DNA of 64,000 nucleotides from Deuterostichococcus epilithicus (lineage: Eukaryota; Chlorophyta; Trebouxiophyceae; Prasiolales; Stichococcaceae), in the NCBI GenBank assembly GCA_033439295.1, contig JAVTLE010000008.1, forward strand, positions 62,001 to 126,000. The letters are read 5' to 3'. A program made the position numbers and the translations under genes. The notes under the pieces are model-generated. The model was not told where the DNA came from. It saw nothing but the letters and a program-made list of their open reading frames with translations, and made no database searches. The first letter of the stretch is position 1; every line of letters starts with the position of its first letter. Shown here piece after piece: positions 46,101 through 57,406 of this stretch.

Positions 46101-49100
46101 TGGGCGCAGGACTACCACCTCATGCTGCTGCCCGCGATGCTCAAGAAGCAGCACCCCAAGATGAAGGTGCGGCGTGAATTACGAGCCACGTGCACGCATG
46201 GGGGTTGTGAGGCAGCAGTCGCAGTCGCTTCCCTGGCAACACAGTGCAGCCCATCCCGGGGACCAGCCTGCAGGCGGGTTGGTCCGTCCCTGCGCACGCA
46301 CGTAGCACCAAAGTCGGCTCATCAAGCACCCACAGGCCTGCTGCCCGCTTCTCGGCGGTGGGTCAGTCGAGCCCTGAACTTCAAACCCTGAACCTGGCCC
46401 CGGACCCCCCGAGCAGGTGGGCTGGTTCCTGCACACGCCCTTCCCCAGCTCCGAGATCTACCGCACGCTGCCGGTGAGGGAGGAGGTGCTGCGGGCGGTG
46501 CTGCGCGCCGACCTCATCGGCTTCCACACCTACGACTACGCCCGCCACTTTGTGTCGGCCGGCACCCGCATCCTGGGCCTGGAGGTGGGTCGGGTTGGGG
46601 GTCGCCCCTGCACCGGCTGCTGGCACCTCCTGCCGCACGTCGCTCTCTGCAGGTGGAACATTCCTGCGAAAGCAGTGCAATTGAATGCACGGAGCATGTA
46701 CCCATCAAAAGGCTGTCGTCGGAGTAACCCATCCATTGGATGTTCGTGCTGCAATGAAGCTCCAGCTGTATCAGAGGGCTGAGAGGACAATGGCAGCCTG
46801 ACGCCACAGCACAAAATACAAGTCCCAACTCGGGCCTTTGTGGTTGACCTCCTGCAGGGCACCCCGGAGGGAGTGGAGGACAACGGCAGCCTGACGCGCG
46901 TGGCGGCCTTCCCCATTGGCATCGACCCGGAGCGCTTTGCAGCGGCACTGGAGGAGGACTCCGTGCGCGCCTCGATCGCGCAGCTGCTCAACAAGTACGC
47001 CGGGCGCAAGGTGAGGGCTGGAACAGGTCAGCTGACATGAGGAAGAGGACTCTGTCCCGCGCCTCAATCGCGCAGCTGCTCAGCAAGTGCGCTGGGCGCA
47101 AGGTGAGGGTGGAAACGGGTCACGCCGGGACGTTGAGATGGGAGGTGTTGGGAGGGAAACCTTGTGCAAGCCAGCACCGCGCAGCAGCTCCGCGAGCATG
47201 CCGGGCGCGAGGTGACAGCGGCGGCCGGTGGAAGCTCTCGCAAAGTGTGTGTGTGCTGGCAAGGATGGGATGATGCGGTTCTCTGCGAGCGTCGTCACGC
47301 AGGACAGAGATTTGGTCTGTCTCTCCTGTGTGAAAACGGCGCTGCGCGCTGGCAGTGTGCGACTGCTCGACAAGAAGCTGTGCAGATCCGTGGTGAAAGC
47401 CCCCCAAGCCCATTCGCTTCCTGTGCATGGGGCCGTGCATCCGCATCATGGGCTTGCAGCCACTGCCACAAACTGTAGGATTGAACCAGCCGTGCACGAA
47501 GCCTTTGCAGGCGTGCAAAGAGCATGCCCGTGAGGCCTGCTCTGAGCGACTTGTGTGTGATTTTCGCTCACGGCATCGACAGGAACGTCTTTCGCAAGCA
47601 TCAACCATCGAGCTCGCAGCAGCAGGGCTTGACTTGCCCAGACTGACGTCAGGCAGATCATGTTGGACGCAGACGAGTGCGAGCAAACAGAGTGTACCCT
47701 GGATTTTACCCTGATGTCACACTCTCTCCTGCCGCCGAAGGTCATGCTGAGCATCGATTGGCCGGACTACATGTTCCCAAGGACACTGCGCGGGACGTAT
47801 TTTAGCATCTTCGAGGAGAAGCTGAGGACCCTTAACCCTACCGTGCCCGGCGCAGGTCGTGCGGGGCGACTACCGGCCGCGGCGCCAGATATGGCAAAGA
47901 ACCCATGAAGTATGACCCTGCATCCCCAGACGCGGCCACCAATGCTGAGTCCTCCCCTGAACCCCAAACCATGAATTCCGCAGGTCATGCTGGGCGTGGA
48001 CCGCCTGGACATGATCAAGGGCATCCCGCAGAAGCTCCTAGCGTTCGAAAAGTTCCTGGAGGAGAACCAGGAGTGGCGGGACCGGGTGCTGCTGGTGCAG
48101 ATTGCGGTGCCCAGCCGCACCGACGTGCCCGAGTACCAGGTGCCTTTATTGGTTTTGAACCAACATGGTCGACCGTGGTCGTTCTGCCCTGGGCACCCTG
48201 CCTCCCCTCTTCTGGATGCTGTGCCCCGGAGGATCGGCCCTGGAGCGTGCCTGGCGCGGCTGCCGCTGTCGAGCAGGGCCTGTCCGGCGGTGTGTGGCGC
48301 AGGCGGCCTTCAGGGTTCACGGTCTAGGGTTTAGGGTTGCATCAGGCACAGGGACCGACGGCGCATCTGGCTGGGCATGTGTCCCAGCTGCCGGTGCTGC
48401 TGTCAGAGCCTGCAATCGTGTCGGCCTTCGGCAGCAAGTCATCCAGCTGGGGGTGGCAGCATGACTTGCAGCCCATTCTATTGCCAGCTTGAAAGCAGTG
48501 CCGTGCCGGGGGTCCCCTTGCCGCACGCAAAAGCTCCAACCTACCTGCGAACCGGCGCTGCCTGCCAGGCGGCCTAAGCCAGCCTGTGCATGCTCGACTG
48601 CCCTGGGGCATGCCTGCCCGTTGCAGTGTGCCGACACGCCCACTGCAGGCCCATATACGGCAGCACACGATTGGCACTCACGTTTATGTCCCCCTGGTGC
48701 AGCGGCTGCGGTCCATGGTGCACGAGATCGTGGGCCGCATCAACGGGCGCTATGGCACGCTCACAGAGAACCCCATCCACCACCTGGACCGGCAGCTGTC
48801 CTTTCACGAGGTGTGCAGCGCATTCCCTGCCAAAGTTCACTTTGAACTGAAAACACATGCCAAGTCCTTGGGGGAACCTTTCGAAGGGCATGGTTTCGTC
48901 GCTGCCATGTGTCCCAGCCACCGTGCCAGACCCAACTTTGGCGAAACGGGATGGGCGATGTCTTCCCAAGGCTGAAGTCTTTCACTCCGTGGGCATGCAC
49001 GCTGTGCGCCATGTTGGCTGGTGCTGGTTCAGCCTGCAGGACGGCAGCTCATGCCAGTGTCGGACGAAAGGAGCTCGAGCACTCTGTCCAGGACGAAACC

Positions 49101-52100
49101 TACAAGCTGAGCGAATTTCCTTGCACCCCGCAGCTGTGTGCGCTGTACGCGGTGACGGATGTGGCGCTGGTGACCAGCCTACGGGACGGCATGAATCTGG
49201 TGTCCTATGAGTACGTTGCCTGCCAGTCTGACAACGCTGGTGCGTTCTCGGGCTGCTTGGGATGTCTCTTCCGAAACAGATGGCGCCCTCGCAAAGCCAG
49301 CGTGTTTCTGTGCCATGGGTCTGGTGCCGTGGGGTTTCGGGCGCCAGCAGCAATGCCACAGGAGACGCTTCAGCTGCTTGGCCCATGACCCCGCCGGCGT
49401 GAGTCTCCTCCCCAGCGGGTTTATGTCTATGGGCGCCTGTTGGGCTGGCGTCCAAGGAGACGACGCACGAGCCGCATCGCGAGGAGCCTGTGCGTGCGGG
49501 GCTGCCCAACAGCAACGTGCACATACCGAGGGAGGAGGCGTTCCTGTTGCGCAAGTCCCAGGCGTGCTGGTGCTGTCGGAGTTTGCGGGTGCGGCGCAGT
49601 CCCTGGGCGCCGGCGCCATCCTGGTCAACCCCTGGAACATCACCGACATGGCGGCCGCCATCGAGGACGCCCTCACCATGTCCGAGCAGGTGTGATCCAA
49701 AATACCATATCGTGTCATCCATCCGGCCTCCTGCCTGATGCATAGCAGATGCCAGCATGCCGCGGGCCGTGGGGTCGTGACAGGTTGTCCACAGAAATGT
49801 CAGGTCAACGTTGATCACTACATATAGGCAGGACAGGAGCCTAGACAGTCACACTCAGGCTTGTGACTGATTGTCCAGGCCGAGGGGATGTCACCCTTTG
49901 AAAGGGGAGCGGCACTTGTCAGGATCGCATGCGTCTGTGTTGCGCTACATGGCGATTCCCCCAGGGTGTGCGCTCTAAACCCTGTTCTGTTGCCCCCAAC
50001 AGGAGCGGCGGGAGCGGCACCGGCAGAACTACATGCACATCACCATCCACACCAGCCAGACGTGGGCGGACACCTTCATCAGCGAGCTCAACGACACGCA
50101 CGTGGAGGCGGAGCTGCGCACCCGCCACATCCCGCCGCTGGTGCGCCCGCCCCCTTACACCCTTATCGCTTTTGTGATGACACGGCCAAAATTCGGGCAA
50201 CACAAACAAGCAAGTCGGGCTGCATACCTGCCACACCCCGCCGCTGGGGGCGTTTTGGCCGAGCATCTGTTTGATGAAGTGCCTGGAGTCAGGTCGACCC
50301 GTCCTCGCCTGCACAGCCAGCTCAGCGAGCTGACATCAGTGACGCGTCCTACACTGCGGCTGGCAGCCGTTCCTGCAGCAGGGTGCGCTGCTGTTGAAGT
50401 TCCTAGGTCAGACCTACCAACACCTGGACCCCGCAGCTGCGTGTGGAGGACACTAAGTGCAGGGACCGAATAGCCGCCCGACGGGTGCGGGAGGAATGTG
50501 AGCAGGTTCATCACAACACGATTTAGACCCTGAGGACATCGGCGGCGGCCATGCCCGAGGAGTGGCGTGCCCAGCGGCCGCACCTGCTGCCAGGTTTACT
50601 CCATCGGAAACCCACATGGGCTTGATACCCATAGATGATCATCGGTGCTCACCTGCGGCTGAACGTGGGAGGAGGTGGTGCAAGAGTGCCAGGTCGCCTC
50701 AAAGCGGCCTCAACTGCTGGCAGTCTCTCAATCGGCTTACCTGGGCTTGGTACATCTTCACTTGTTGTCACACCTGCAGCTAGACGTGGAGGAGGTGGTG
50801 CACGAGTACCAGGTCGCGTCCAAGCGGCTGCTGGTGTTTGGCTACAACGCGACGCTCACAACGGGGGTGGACGTCCCCCGGCAGCAGCCCAAGCGCCACT
50901 TCGACAGCCTCACGGTGAGGGGACTGCTGTGCGGGAAGCGTTTTCGTGAAATCCTAAACCCTGATCACTGTCATGACTCTGGACGGCAAGCGCATGTGGC
51001 ACTTGCAGCCTAGCTAGCCCAGCGCAAACAAATCGTGATTGATGAGGTTTCGTCAGACGATCGGTATCGGAATGGCATACCAATTCTCAAGCGAATCGTC
51101 ATCGGCCATGGCTCGCTGCACTGGGCTAGGCTGCAAGCGACTTCGCACCCGGCGGTCCAGGCGCATGGCAGCCCGAGCGCCACCCTGCGGCGGCTCCGCG
51201 AGCGTGGAAGCGGCGGTCTAACCGCGGCCTTCTCACTGATGGCTGCTACATGGCGTTAGCGATGCAATGGGCATTGGATCCCTTGCATTTGTGGTTTGCA
51301 GCCTGGAACAGGGTTTCGGGGTGTTGGCCTGCCGCGCGCTCGTCCTCTAGCAGGGCTGCGCTCGACGGCATCACAAGCCAGGGCTGCAAGCAGCAGCGCT
51401 GGGCGTTGGAGCTCCTTTGGCGTCCACGTGTGCCCCGACGCAGCTCCCGAAGCATGGCGCCATTTGTGCTGCGCCGCCCAGAAAAGCGTGCCCACCCACA
51501 GGCGCACACCAAACCCTAAAACCTTCAAAACTCTGAGGGCGCCTGCCCCCCTGTCGGCTTCCAAACTGTGACCACACCGTTTCTCATGTCCGGCGCGCGC
51601 AGTCGATGGCGCGCGTCAACCCGCAGACGTACAATAGCATCAAGGGCCTGACGGAGGACCCTAACACCGTCATCGTCATCTTCAGCGGCTCTGCCAAGGT
51701 ATAAACTCTAAAAACTTGACACACTGCGGTGCTGCAGCAGGGTTTGGGTGTTGTGTCCGTGTCTGCGTTGCTCCCGAAGACCACCAGCTGTGAAAGCGCT
51801 GCACCCACTGCCACCCACAGCAACAGGCTCTCTCCCCGAAATTGGCCCGACTGCGTCGGGCCAATTCCCCAGCCGCACTGGGGCATCGTGATGGTGTCAC
51901 AGATGCCTGATAATGGCTGTGAAGGGGGTCTGAATGTCGGAACAGAATCGCTGGGTGCACGCCTTGATGTCGCCCACCACACCTCGTCAATTTTGAGACT
52001 GCTGCTGTCGTCGCAGCTTACGGTAACCAGCTGACATGATGCGCCACACATGGCCCGTTTCCGTTAATGCTGTGTGAGGTTACATTGCGACGATTGACCA

Positions 52101-55100
52101 GTGGTGTCCTTTACCTCAAAACAGGATCAGCTTGAGGAAACGTTCGGCGCGTTGTCGGTGTGGCTGGCCGCGGAGAACGGCATCTTCATGCGGCCGCCGC
52201 CGACCGCCTCAGAACCGCACCCGGTGCGCGGTCTCCTTTCCTATAGACACAGTTTCAAAAACAGGATCTCGTCCAATGGAAGAGAGTGGATGCAAGCGCT
52301 GACGCCGGTGTCTGGCCACTGTACTGCTGTCCGTTCTTGCTTCAGTACGTCCCGTGTACCGCCAACTTGCAGAGACGGGTCCAGGTGAAAGAGGGAGCGG
52401 ATGGAGGATGGAGGCAGCAGCAAACCCTGACCCTGATCTTCCCAGCGCTCATGTCTGTCCGTTTCTCGGAGCGCATGCCGTGCTGCTCTCGAGGAGAGCA
52501 GCTTGAGCTGCAATGTGACTGAGGTCGACAAGGGCCACTCTGCCTCCCTGGGCACACTGCAGAAGTGGCCGTGAAGGAGTGGATGCAGGCGGTGGCGCTA
52601 CGGCTGCTTTCCTCCTGCCGATGCATGTCGTCATGCTGGAGTGCCGCTGCCGGCAGGACCAGGCCCGCTGGTGGACGTCAGGAACTGGATGGGCGGCGGT
52701 GGCGCTGGCGTGCGACGCCTTCCCTCCTGCCGAGATACATGCCATCATGCTGATAGAAAGATGCTGCTGCCGGCAGGACTGGGTCCCGCTTGTGGACGTC
52801 AAGAAGAAGGAGTGGATGGAGGCGGTGGCGCTCGTGTTCGACTACTTCCGGGAGCGCACGCCTAGGTCCTTCGTGGAGCCGCGGGAGGCGTCCATCGTGT
52901 GGAACTACAAGTCCGCCGACATCGAGTTTGGCCGCCTGCAGGCAGGCTTTGTTTCAATATTATCATTTTATGACAATGTATCCCATTCAGCGCTGGTTGC
53001 GGGTGCCAGCGGCAGGCCCCTGGACGCCTTTTTGCTGCTTGTCGGAGCTGCAGCGTCGCAAGGCCGGCTCAGGCCTTGCCTGCAGCGACCGGTGGTCGTT
53101 GCATCAAAGCCTGTTACGGGTCTGTGCATGCTGCAGCTTGGACAACATCGCTCGCTGCACAAGACTTGCGTCCCTGCTGTGCCTCGCCCAATCTACTGAC
53201 TTGGGTCGTGTCCTCAGGCTTGCGGTGCCCGCGCTGTAGGCTGTGCAGCTCCTGGCACTGCCTGCATGACGGCAGAGTTTTGACCGCCAACCTGTTGCTC
53301 GCCTCCTCTGGGCACATCCTCGAATTCTTGCCTGCTTGCATTTTACTCTATCTTTGTTTTCACAGGCGCGTGACCTGCTGCAGCACCTGTGGACGGGCCC
53401 CATCAGCAACGCGCCGGTCGACATAGTGCAGGGCTCCAAGTCGGTGGAGGTCCGCCCCGTGGGCATCTCCAAGGTGCGCTGACTTGTCATCCGTAATCAC
53501 AAGCCTGACGCGAGCCGCAGAGGACGAGCCCGCCTGCTTCCTCGGATGCCCATGCCATCTCGATAGGGAACTCACGCACGCAAGGCTGCCTGGCGAAGGG
53601 TGCAGCACAAGGCTGAGCCACTGCGCCGAAGGATGTCCTCACTGTACATGGGCGTACCTGCAGCCGTTCGAGCCTCCTTGCCTTTCACCTTTGTGCAGAA
53701 GCGAATTGCCATGAGATGCCATTGCGCTCCCGGTCTTGGGAAAATTGATGTTTTTACTCCCCCTGCAGGGCATCGCCATGCAGTCCATCCTGCACGCCAT
53801 GGTGGAGCAAGGTGGGGCGCCGGCCATCGACTTCGACTTCGTACTGGTAGTCGGCCACTTCCTGACGCGCGACGAGAACATCTTCACCTTCTTCGAGGTG
53901 AGCAGTCCTTCCCCATGACGTTGAGCTCGTCGTGAAGACGGGACGCGGTCACTGACGCGGCCTTCCAGATGCAGGGTGCCAGGAGCAGCGCATGGCCGCA
54001 GCTCATCCGCGACATGCATGGAGTCTGGCATCGCTTCTTGGCGTACCAGCTGCTGGGTGTCGCCTGCTCGAGCTATGTGTAAAAGCCTTACTGCGCATGG
54101 CCCCACAGGCTACTATAGCCCGGCGGGAGAGGATTGATCAGACGCGCCCTGGCTGGTCTGCTCTGAAGGTGTTTTGTGCCAGACAGCCTTGGAGCTCGCT
54201 GAAGGGGGCAGCTTCTTGTCTGTATCAGGGTTAGGGTTCGGCACTACCAACCCCTTTTGTTGGCGGTGGCGTCCGGCCGCCAGCTGCCAGTCCTGCCCCG
54301 AAGTCTCACCCGCATCGTGCTCTGTGCCGGCGCAGGGCCGGGCCACTGCTAGAGGGCGAGGCTGGCATTGCGGCGGTGCTGTGATGAGGGCTTGCACATG
54401 CTGCGGCTTAGTCTGCAGTCGATACAGCCTCCTGCTTTGTGGGGTGCAGGGCCAGACGGTGCTTGAAGGCAAGGCGGGCATGGCGGCAGCGCTCTCGGTC
54501 ATGGGGAGTTCCGCGGTCAGCCTGCCGGCGCTGGCGCAGCTGCCGCACAGCGGACCGTCGATGCAGCGCCTGGCGGAGGAGGCGGAGTCGGCCACCGAGT
54601 CCGGCGGTGGCAGCAGCTGCATCCTGGCGCCAGGCGAGTCCCCACCAGCTGGATGGCTGCAACTGCTAGCTGCATTGCGATGGCGTCACAATACGGCTTG
54701 CACTTCGTGAATCTCGCATGCAAGACGAGAACCCAGCTCTGCTTCCCTGATTTCATAAGGGATAAAGACCGCACACGCTGGTCGGCCTGGCATGCGGCGG
54801 TCTTGGCTGGGGCTCAGTATTTGCCTGCTGTGGTACAGGCGGCGAGCCGCTGATCGCCAGCCCGCTGTCGGCCGCACCGGGCTACGTCAAGGCCGCGGCC
54901 GCGGCGCCGCCGGCAGTGTCGCCGCCCAAGGCCGGGCCGTTGGCGTCCGTCGCCGAGCACACCAACGCGGCGGCGGCATTGGCACGGGAGAATGGGCTCG
55001 CCTCGGCGCATGGCTCGGCGTCCGCCCTGGCCTGGGACGCCGGCAGCATCTTCACGAAAGACAGCTCCTCGGCGGCGCAGCAGGCGTCAGGGCCGCCGGC

Positions 55101-57406
55101 GGCGGAGCAGCAGTCGGTGGCGCAGCGGCTGGCGGCGGTGCAGGCGGCGGCCCGCGAAGCGGCGGCGCGGCACGCGGCGGCGGCGGCGGCGGAGGCGCCG
55201 CAGCTGCCGCCGCCGCCGCTGCAGCTGAAGCGGGAGCACAGCGCGCCGTCCGTGATCCAGGCGGGGAGCGCCGGCGCTGCAGGGGGGCTGCCGGCTCTGT
55301 CGCGCTACAGCATGCTGGCGGCGTTGCCGCCGGGCGGCGTGGACCGGTCGGGTGGCTCGGGCATTCCCACCCTGCAGCGCGACAGCATGCCGGCCGCCAT
55401 GCCGGTGCGGCTGCCCGTGCGCTTACTCAACCGCTTGGACCCAGATTCCCTGCGCTGTTGGCAGGTCCCTGCTCCTCAGGGGCTCACACGATAAGCGATG
55501 TGGTGTGACGGCAAACCACAGCAGCGGACCTAGGTGTCTGGCCAACCCACGTTGGCAAGGTGGGCATGCGCTGTCGCTGGGAACTGGCGCTGCCACGATC
55601 GGTGACGGCCCATGCTGCTGGGTACTGTGCGCCCTGAGGTCTCACTGCTGTCGCAGCAGACAAGGCGGAAAGCGCTGACGTTCCAGTGTCATATGTGCAC
55701 AAGTGTCATGACGAGGCATGCCACATCGGGCTCCGAGGAGCCATAAGTCAATTTTCTGCGCCCACACGTGTCCAAGCGTGCGCCGCCGCATCGTCGGCTT
55801 CTGAGCATCCCAAATCCCGCCGCCGCAGGGCGGACCCAGCCTGCACCGGGACAGCGGCCAGAGCAAGGGCAGCGCCACGGCAATCACGGCACCGCTGCCA
55901 TCCAGTGTGCCGCCCAGCCCCGCGGCCGGCAGCTCCGCGGCGCGCGCCGCCTTCACCTCCAGCGACCTGCCCTACAGCCAGCAGCTGCTAGCGGCAGCTG
56001 CGGCGGCGTCGAGCCACCCGCAGCCGCAGGCGGCGCGGCTGCCGCCGCGGCGGGCGCCGCTGCCGGACGGGGCCCCGCGCCTCAACCAGTTCCCAAGAGG
56101 TGCCCCGATCCTCATGCAACAGTGACACTGCCGCAACTCACAGCATCAGCGCCGGGCGGTGCTTCCAGCCGCCCGCGCGGCTGTTCCGATGCGCGCGCGC
56201 ATGAGCCGTACTTCCCTCCTGCATGCGTCCTGTTTGATGCAGCACCCAGCATTTTTGGGATTGCGTGCTGTGCGTCGCTCCTGCGCCAATATGGCACATG
56301 CACTGCGAGCTGCATCACACACGGCATGTGCACGGTGTGCTGATGCTCTTTCGAGGTTTGGGTCACAGGCGATGGCCGGCTGCCGGGCGACCACGCATCG
56401 CCGCCCATGTACATCCCCGGCAGGCGAGTCCAGTAAACCTTGTCCTGGACGGATGCACTTGTACCACCCCTACTCCCGGCTGGCTGCCTGCCATTCCTGC
56501 CATGCTGCGCTGCCCTGCCAGCCCGCATGCCTCGCCAGCGTCCAAGCACTCGTGGGCGGCGCCTACCGTCCTAGCGATTTGTGCACGTTGGCGATGCTGC
56601 GGCCTGGCGGGGCGTGCCTTGAATCTTAAATTCTAACATCTGCATGTGCAGTGCGATTAGGCCACCGTGGCAGCATCTGCATGTACAATGCTGTGTAGCA
56701 ACTGCCCACCGCCCACCGCGGCGGCTCCCGCCTCACGCAGCCCCCCGCGCCGCAGTTTTTGGCCCCCTGCGGGCAGCGCCCCAGCAGCTGCCAGCAACCT
56801 GTCTCAGGATGCAGCCCCTAAACATCCTGCCACCCTGCCCAGGTCGAACAGCGTGCCGCTAGGCGCCGACCGGGGCGACCTGCGCATCGGCAGCGGGCCG
56901 CCTGCGACGCCCAACGGCGGCACGAACGTCTTCTTCAACTCGGACTGCGACCTGCCCATGCGGCTGCCGCCGGAGCACTTGTACACCTGCACCGTCGGCC
57001 GCCAGCGATCACAGGCCAAGTGCGTGTCCTGTCCCCTTGACCGACTCAGTCTGGGACCTGCCGAGTTTGGCCTGCCGCGCGAGAAACCCCAACCCTACAC
57101 CCTACGCTTGCACCCTCGGGCGCAAGCGCTCGCAGGCCGACTGCGCCTCCGCTGCGGCCCGCTGCAGCGCGGCCTGTGAGAGGCAATGCCAAGAACGCTG
57201 CCCCTGCAGCTGCTGCACGCACCGCCTGCCGACGGTCCTGCCCGGACAGGTCCTCGGCGGCCGCCATGGCGTGGCTGCCAGGCAGACCAATGACTCGATG
57301 ACTTGTGGTTGTAAGGGTCCAAGCGCTGCTCCTGCGCAGGGGCTTCCTCAACTCGTCCGCCGAGGTCGGCACGCTTCTGGCCAAGCTGGCCAACCGGCGA
57401 GTGTAG
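43117..57406 (+). CDS. TPS1: Class I (TPS1-type) trehalose-6-phosphate synthase with inactive phosphatase-like domain
   Basis: Makes trehalose 6-phosphate from UDP-glucose and glucose 6-phosphate. First exons: 43117-43209 ([17 protein letters not shown]), 43467-43590 and 43863-44327. The GT20 domain shows [166 protein letters not shown] and [20 protein letters not shown]. The phosphatase-like domain has [11 protein letters not shown] where active TPPs have DYDGT, and [15 protein letters not shown] instead of GDDRSDED. Plant TPS1 carries the same loss. [20 protein letters not shown] and [13 protein letters not shown] match TPS1. A low-complexity region of several hundred residues (about 54450-56960) precedes the TPS1-type C-terminus [12 protein letters not shown]...[10 protein letters not shown], stop TAG 57404-57406. 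An N at 44165 breaks the frame in exon 3. Confidence 0.95.
46783..46900 (+). repeat. Intronic echo of the downstream TPS1 exon edge (spacing 93 bp)
   Basis: GAGGACAATGGCAGCCTGAC at 46783 lies in the intron. GAGGACAACGGCAGCCTGAC at 46876 is coding (EDNGSLT). One base differs over 20. Confidence 0.85.
46960..47217 (+). repeat. Two intronic echoes of an upstream TPS1 exon end
   Basis: The exon ends [15 protein letters not shown] followed by the donor GTGAGG at 47011. Near-copies follow at 47058-47108 (reading [15 protein letters not shown], again before GTGAGG) and, weaker, at 47170-47217 ([11 protein letters not shown] before GTGACA). The GT positions lie at 47011, 47103 and 47212, so spacing is 92 and 109 bp. 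Confidence 0.85.
47739..48035 (+). repeat. Two intronic echoes before the TPS1 exon [12 protein letters not shown]
   Basis: The real exon begins AG|GTCATGCTGGGCGTGGAC at 47984. Earlier copies begin AGGTCATGCTGAGCATCGAT (47739) and AGGTCGTGCGGGGCGACTAC (47854). Spacing is 115 and 128 bp. The first copy still reads [12 protein letters not shown] against the exon's [12 protein letters not shown]. Confidence 0.75.
48324..48337. repeat. Two telomere-like TTTAGGG heptamers in a TPS1 intron
   Basis: TAGGGTTTAGGGTT lies within the intron following [11 protein letters not shown]. Opposite orientation to the copies near 26830, 50953, 51511 and 61842. Confidence 0.85.
49002..49195 (+). repeat. Intronic echo of the TPS1 exon carrying [16 protein letters not shown]
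   Basis: A stretch at 49002-49055 (ends TGCAGGACGGCAGCTCATG) aligns with gaps to the coding 49143-49195 (ends TACGGGACGGCATGAA). Spacing is about 141 bp. More diverged than the other copies. Confidence 0.55.
49898..50045 (+). repeat. Intronic echo of the TPS1 exon starting [10 protein letters not shown]
   Basis: GGGAGCGGCACTTGTCAGGA at 49905 resembles GGGAGCGGCACCGGCAGAAC at 50010 in the exon, and both continue into an ATGCRY-type stretch. Spacing is 105 bp. Confidence 0.6.
50651..50835 (+). repeat. Intronic echo of the TPS1 exon [16 protein letters not shown] (spacing 120 bp)
   Basis: ACCTGCGGCTGAACGTGGGA with GGAGGTGGTGCAAGAGTGCC (from 50651) is repeated 120 bp later as ACCTGCAGCTAGACGTGGA with GGAGGTGGTGCACGAGTACC, the acceptor and start of the real exon. 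Similarity runs about 60 bp. Confidence 0.85.
52255..52850 (+). repeat. Array of decayed echoes of the TPS1 exon [18 protein letters not shown]
   Basis: The real exon begins near 52776 and includes GAGTGGATGGAGGCGGTGGC (52810). Copies are GAGTGGATGCAAGCGCTGAC (about 52284), GAGTGGATGCAGGCGGTGGC (about 52578) and a GGATGGGCGGCGGTGGCG form (about 52687). The preceding block CGGCAGGACC at 52651 and CGGCAGGACT at 52771 are exactly 120 bp apart and both continue into TGGACGTCA. The whole 560-bp intron is largely built of such copies. Confidence 0.8.
56978..57155 (+). repeat. Duplicate of the penultimate TPS1 exon end (spacing 121 bp)
   Basis: The exon TACACCTGCACCGTCGGCCG (56982, reading [14 protein letters not shown]) is followed 121 bp later by TACGCTTGCACCCTCGGGCG (57103, reading [14 protein letters not shown]). 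The second copy still reads the motif and may be an unused or alternative exon end. Confidence 0.85.

Noticed and set aside
49317-49600. A possible further echo before the TPS1 exon VLVLSEFAG.
   Set aside because: The alignment is too weak and gapped to tell from chance by eye.
50780-54000. A bifunctional TPS/TPP able to make free trehalose.
   Set aside because: Both catalytic Asp motifs of the phosphatase are replaced, as in plant TPS1.
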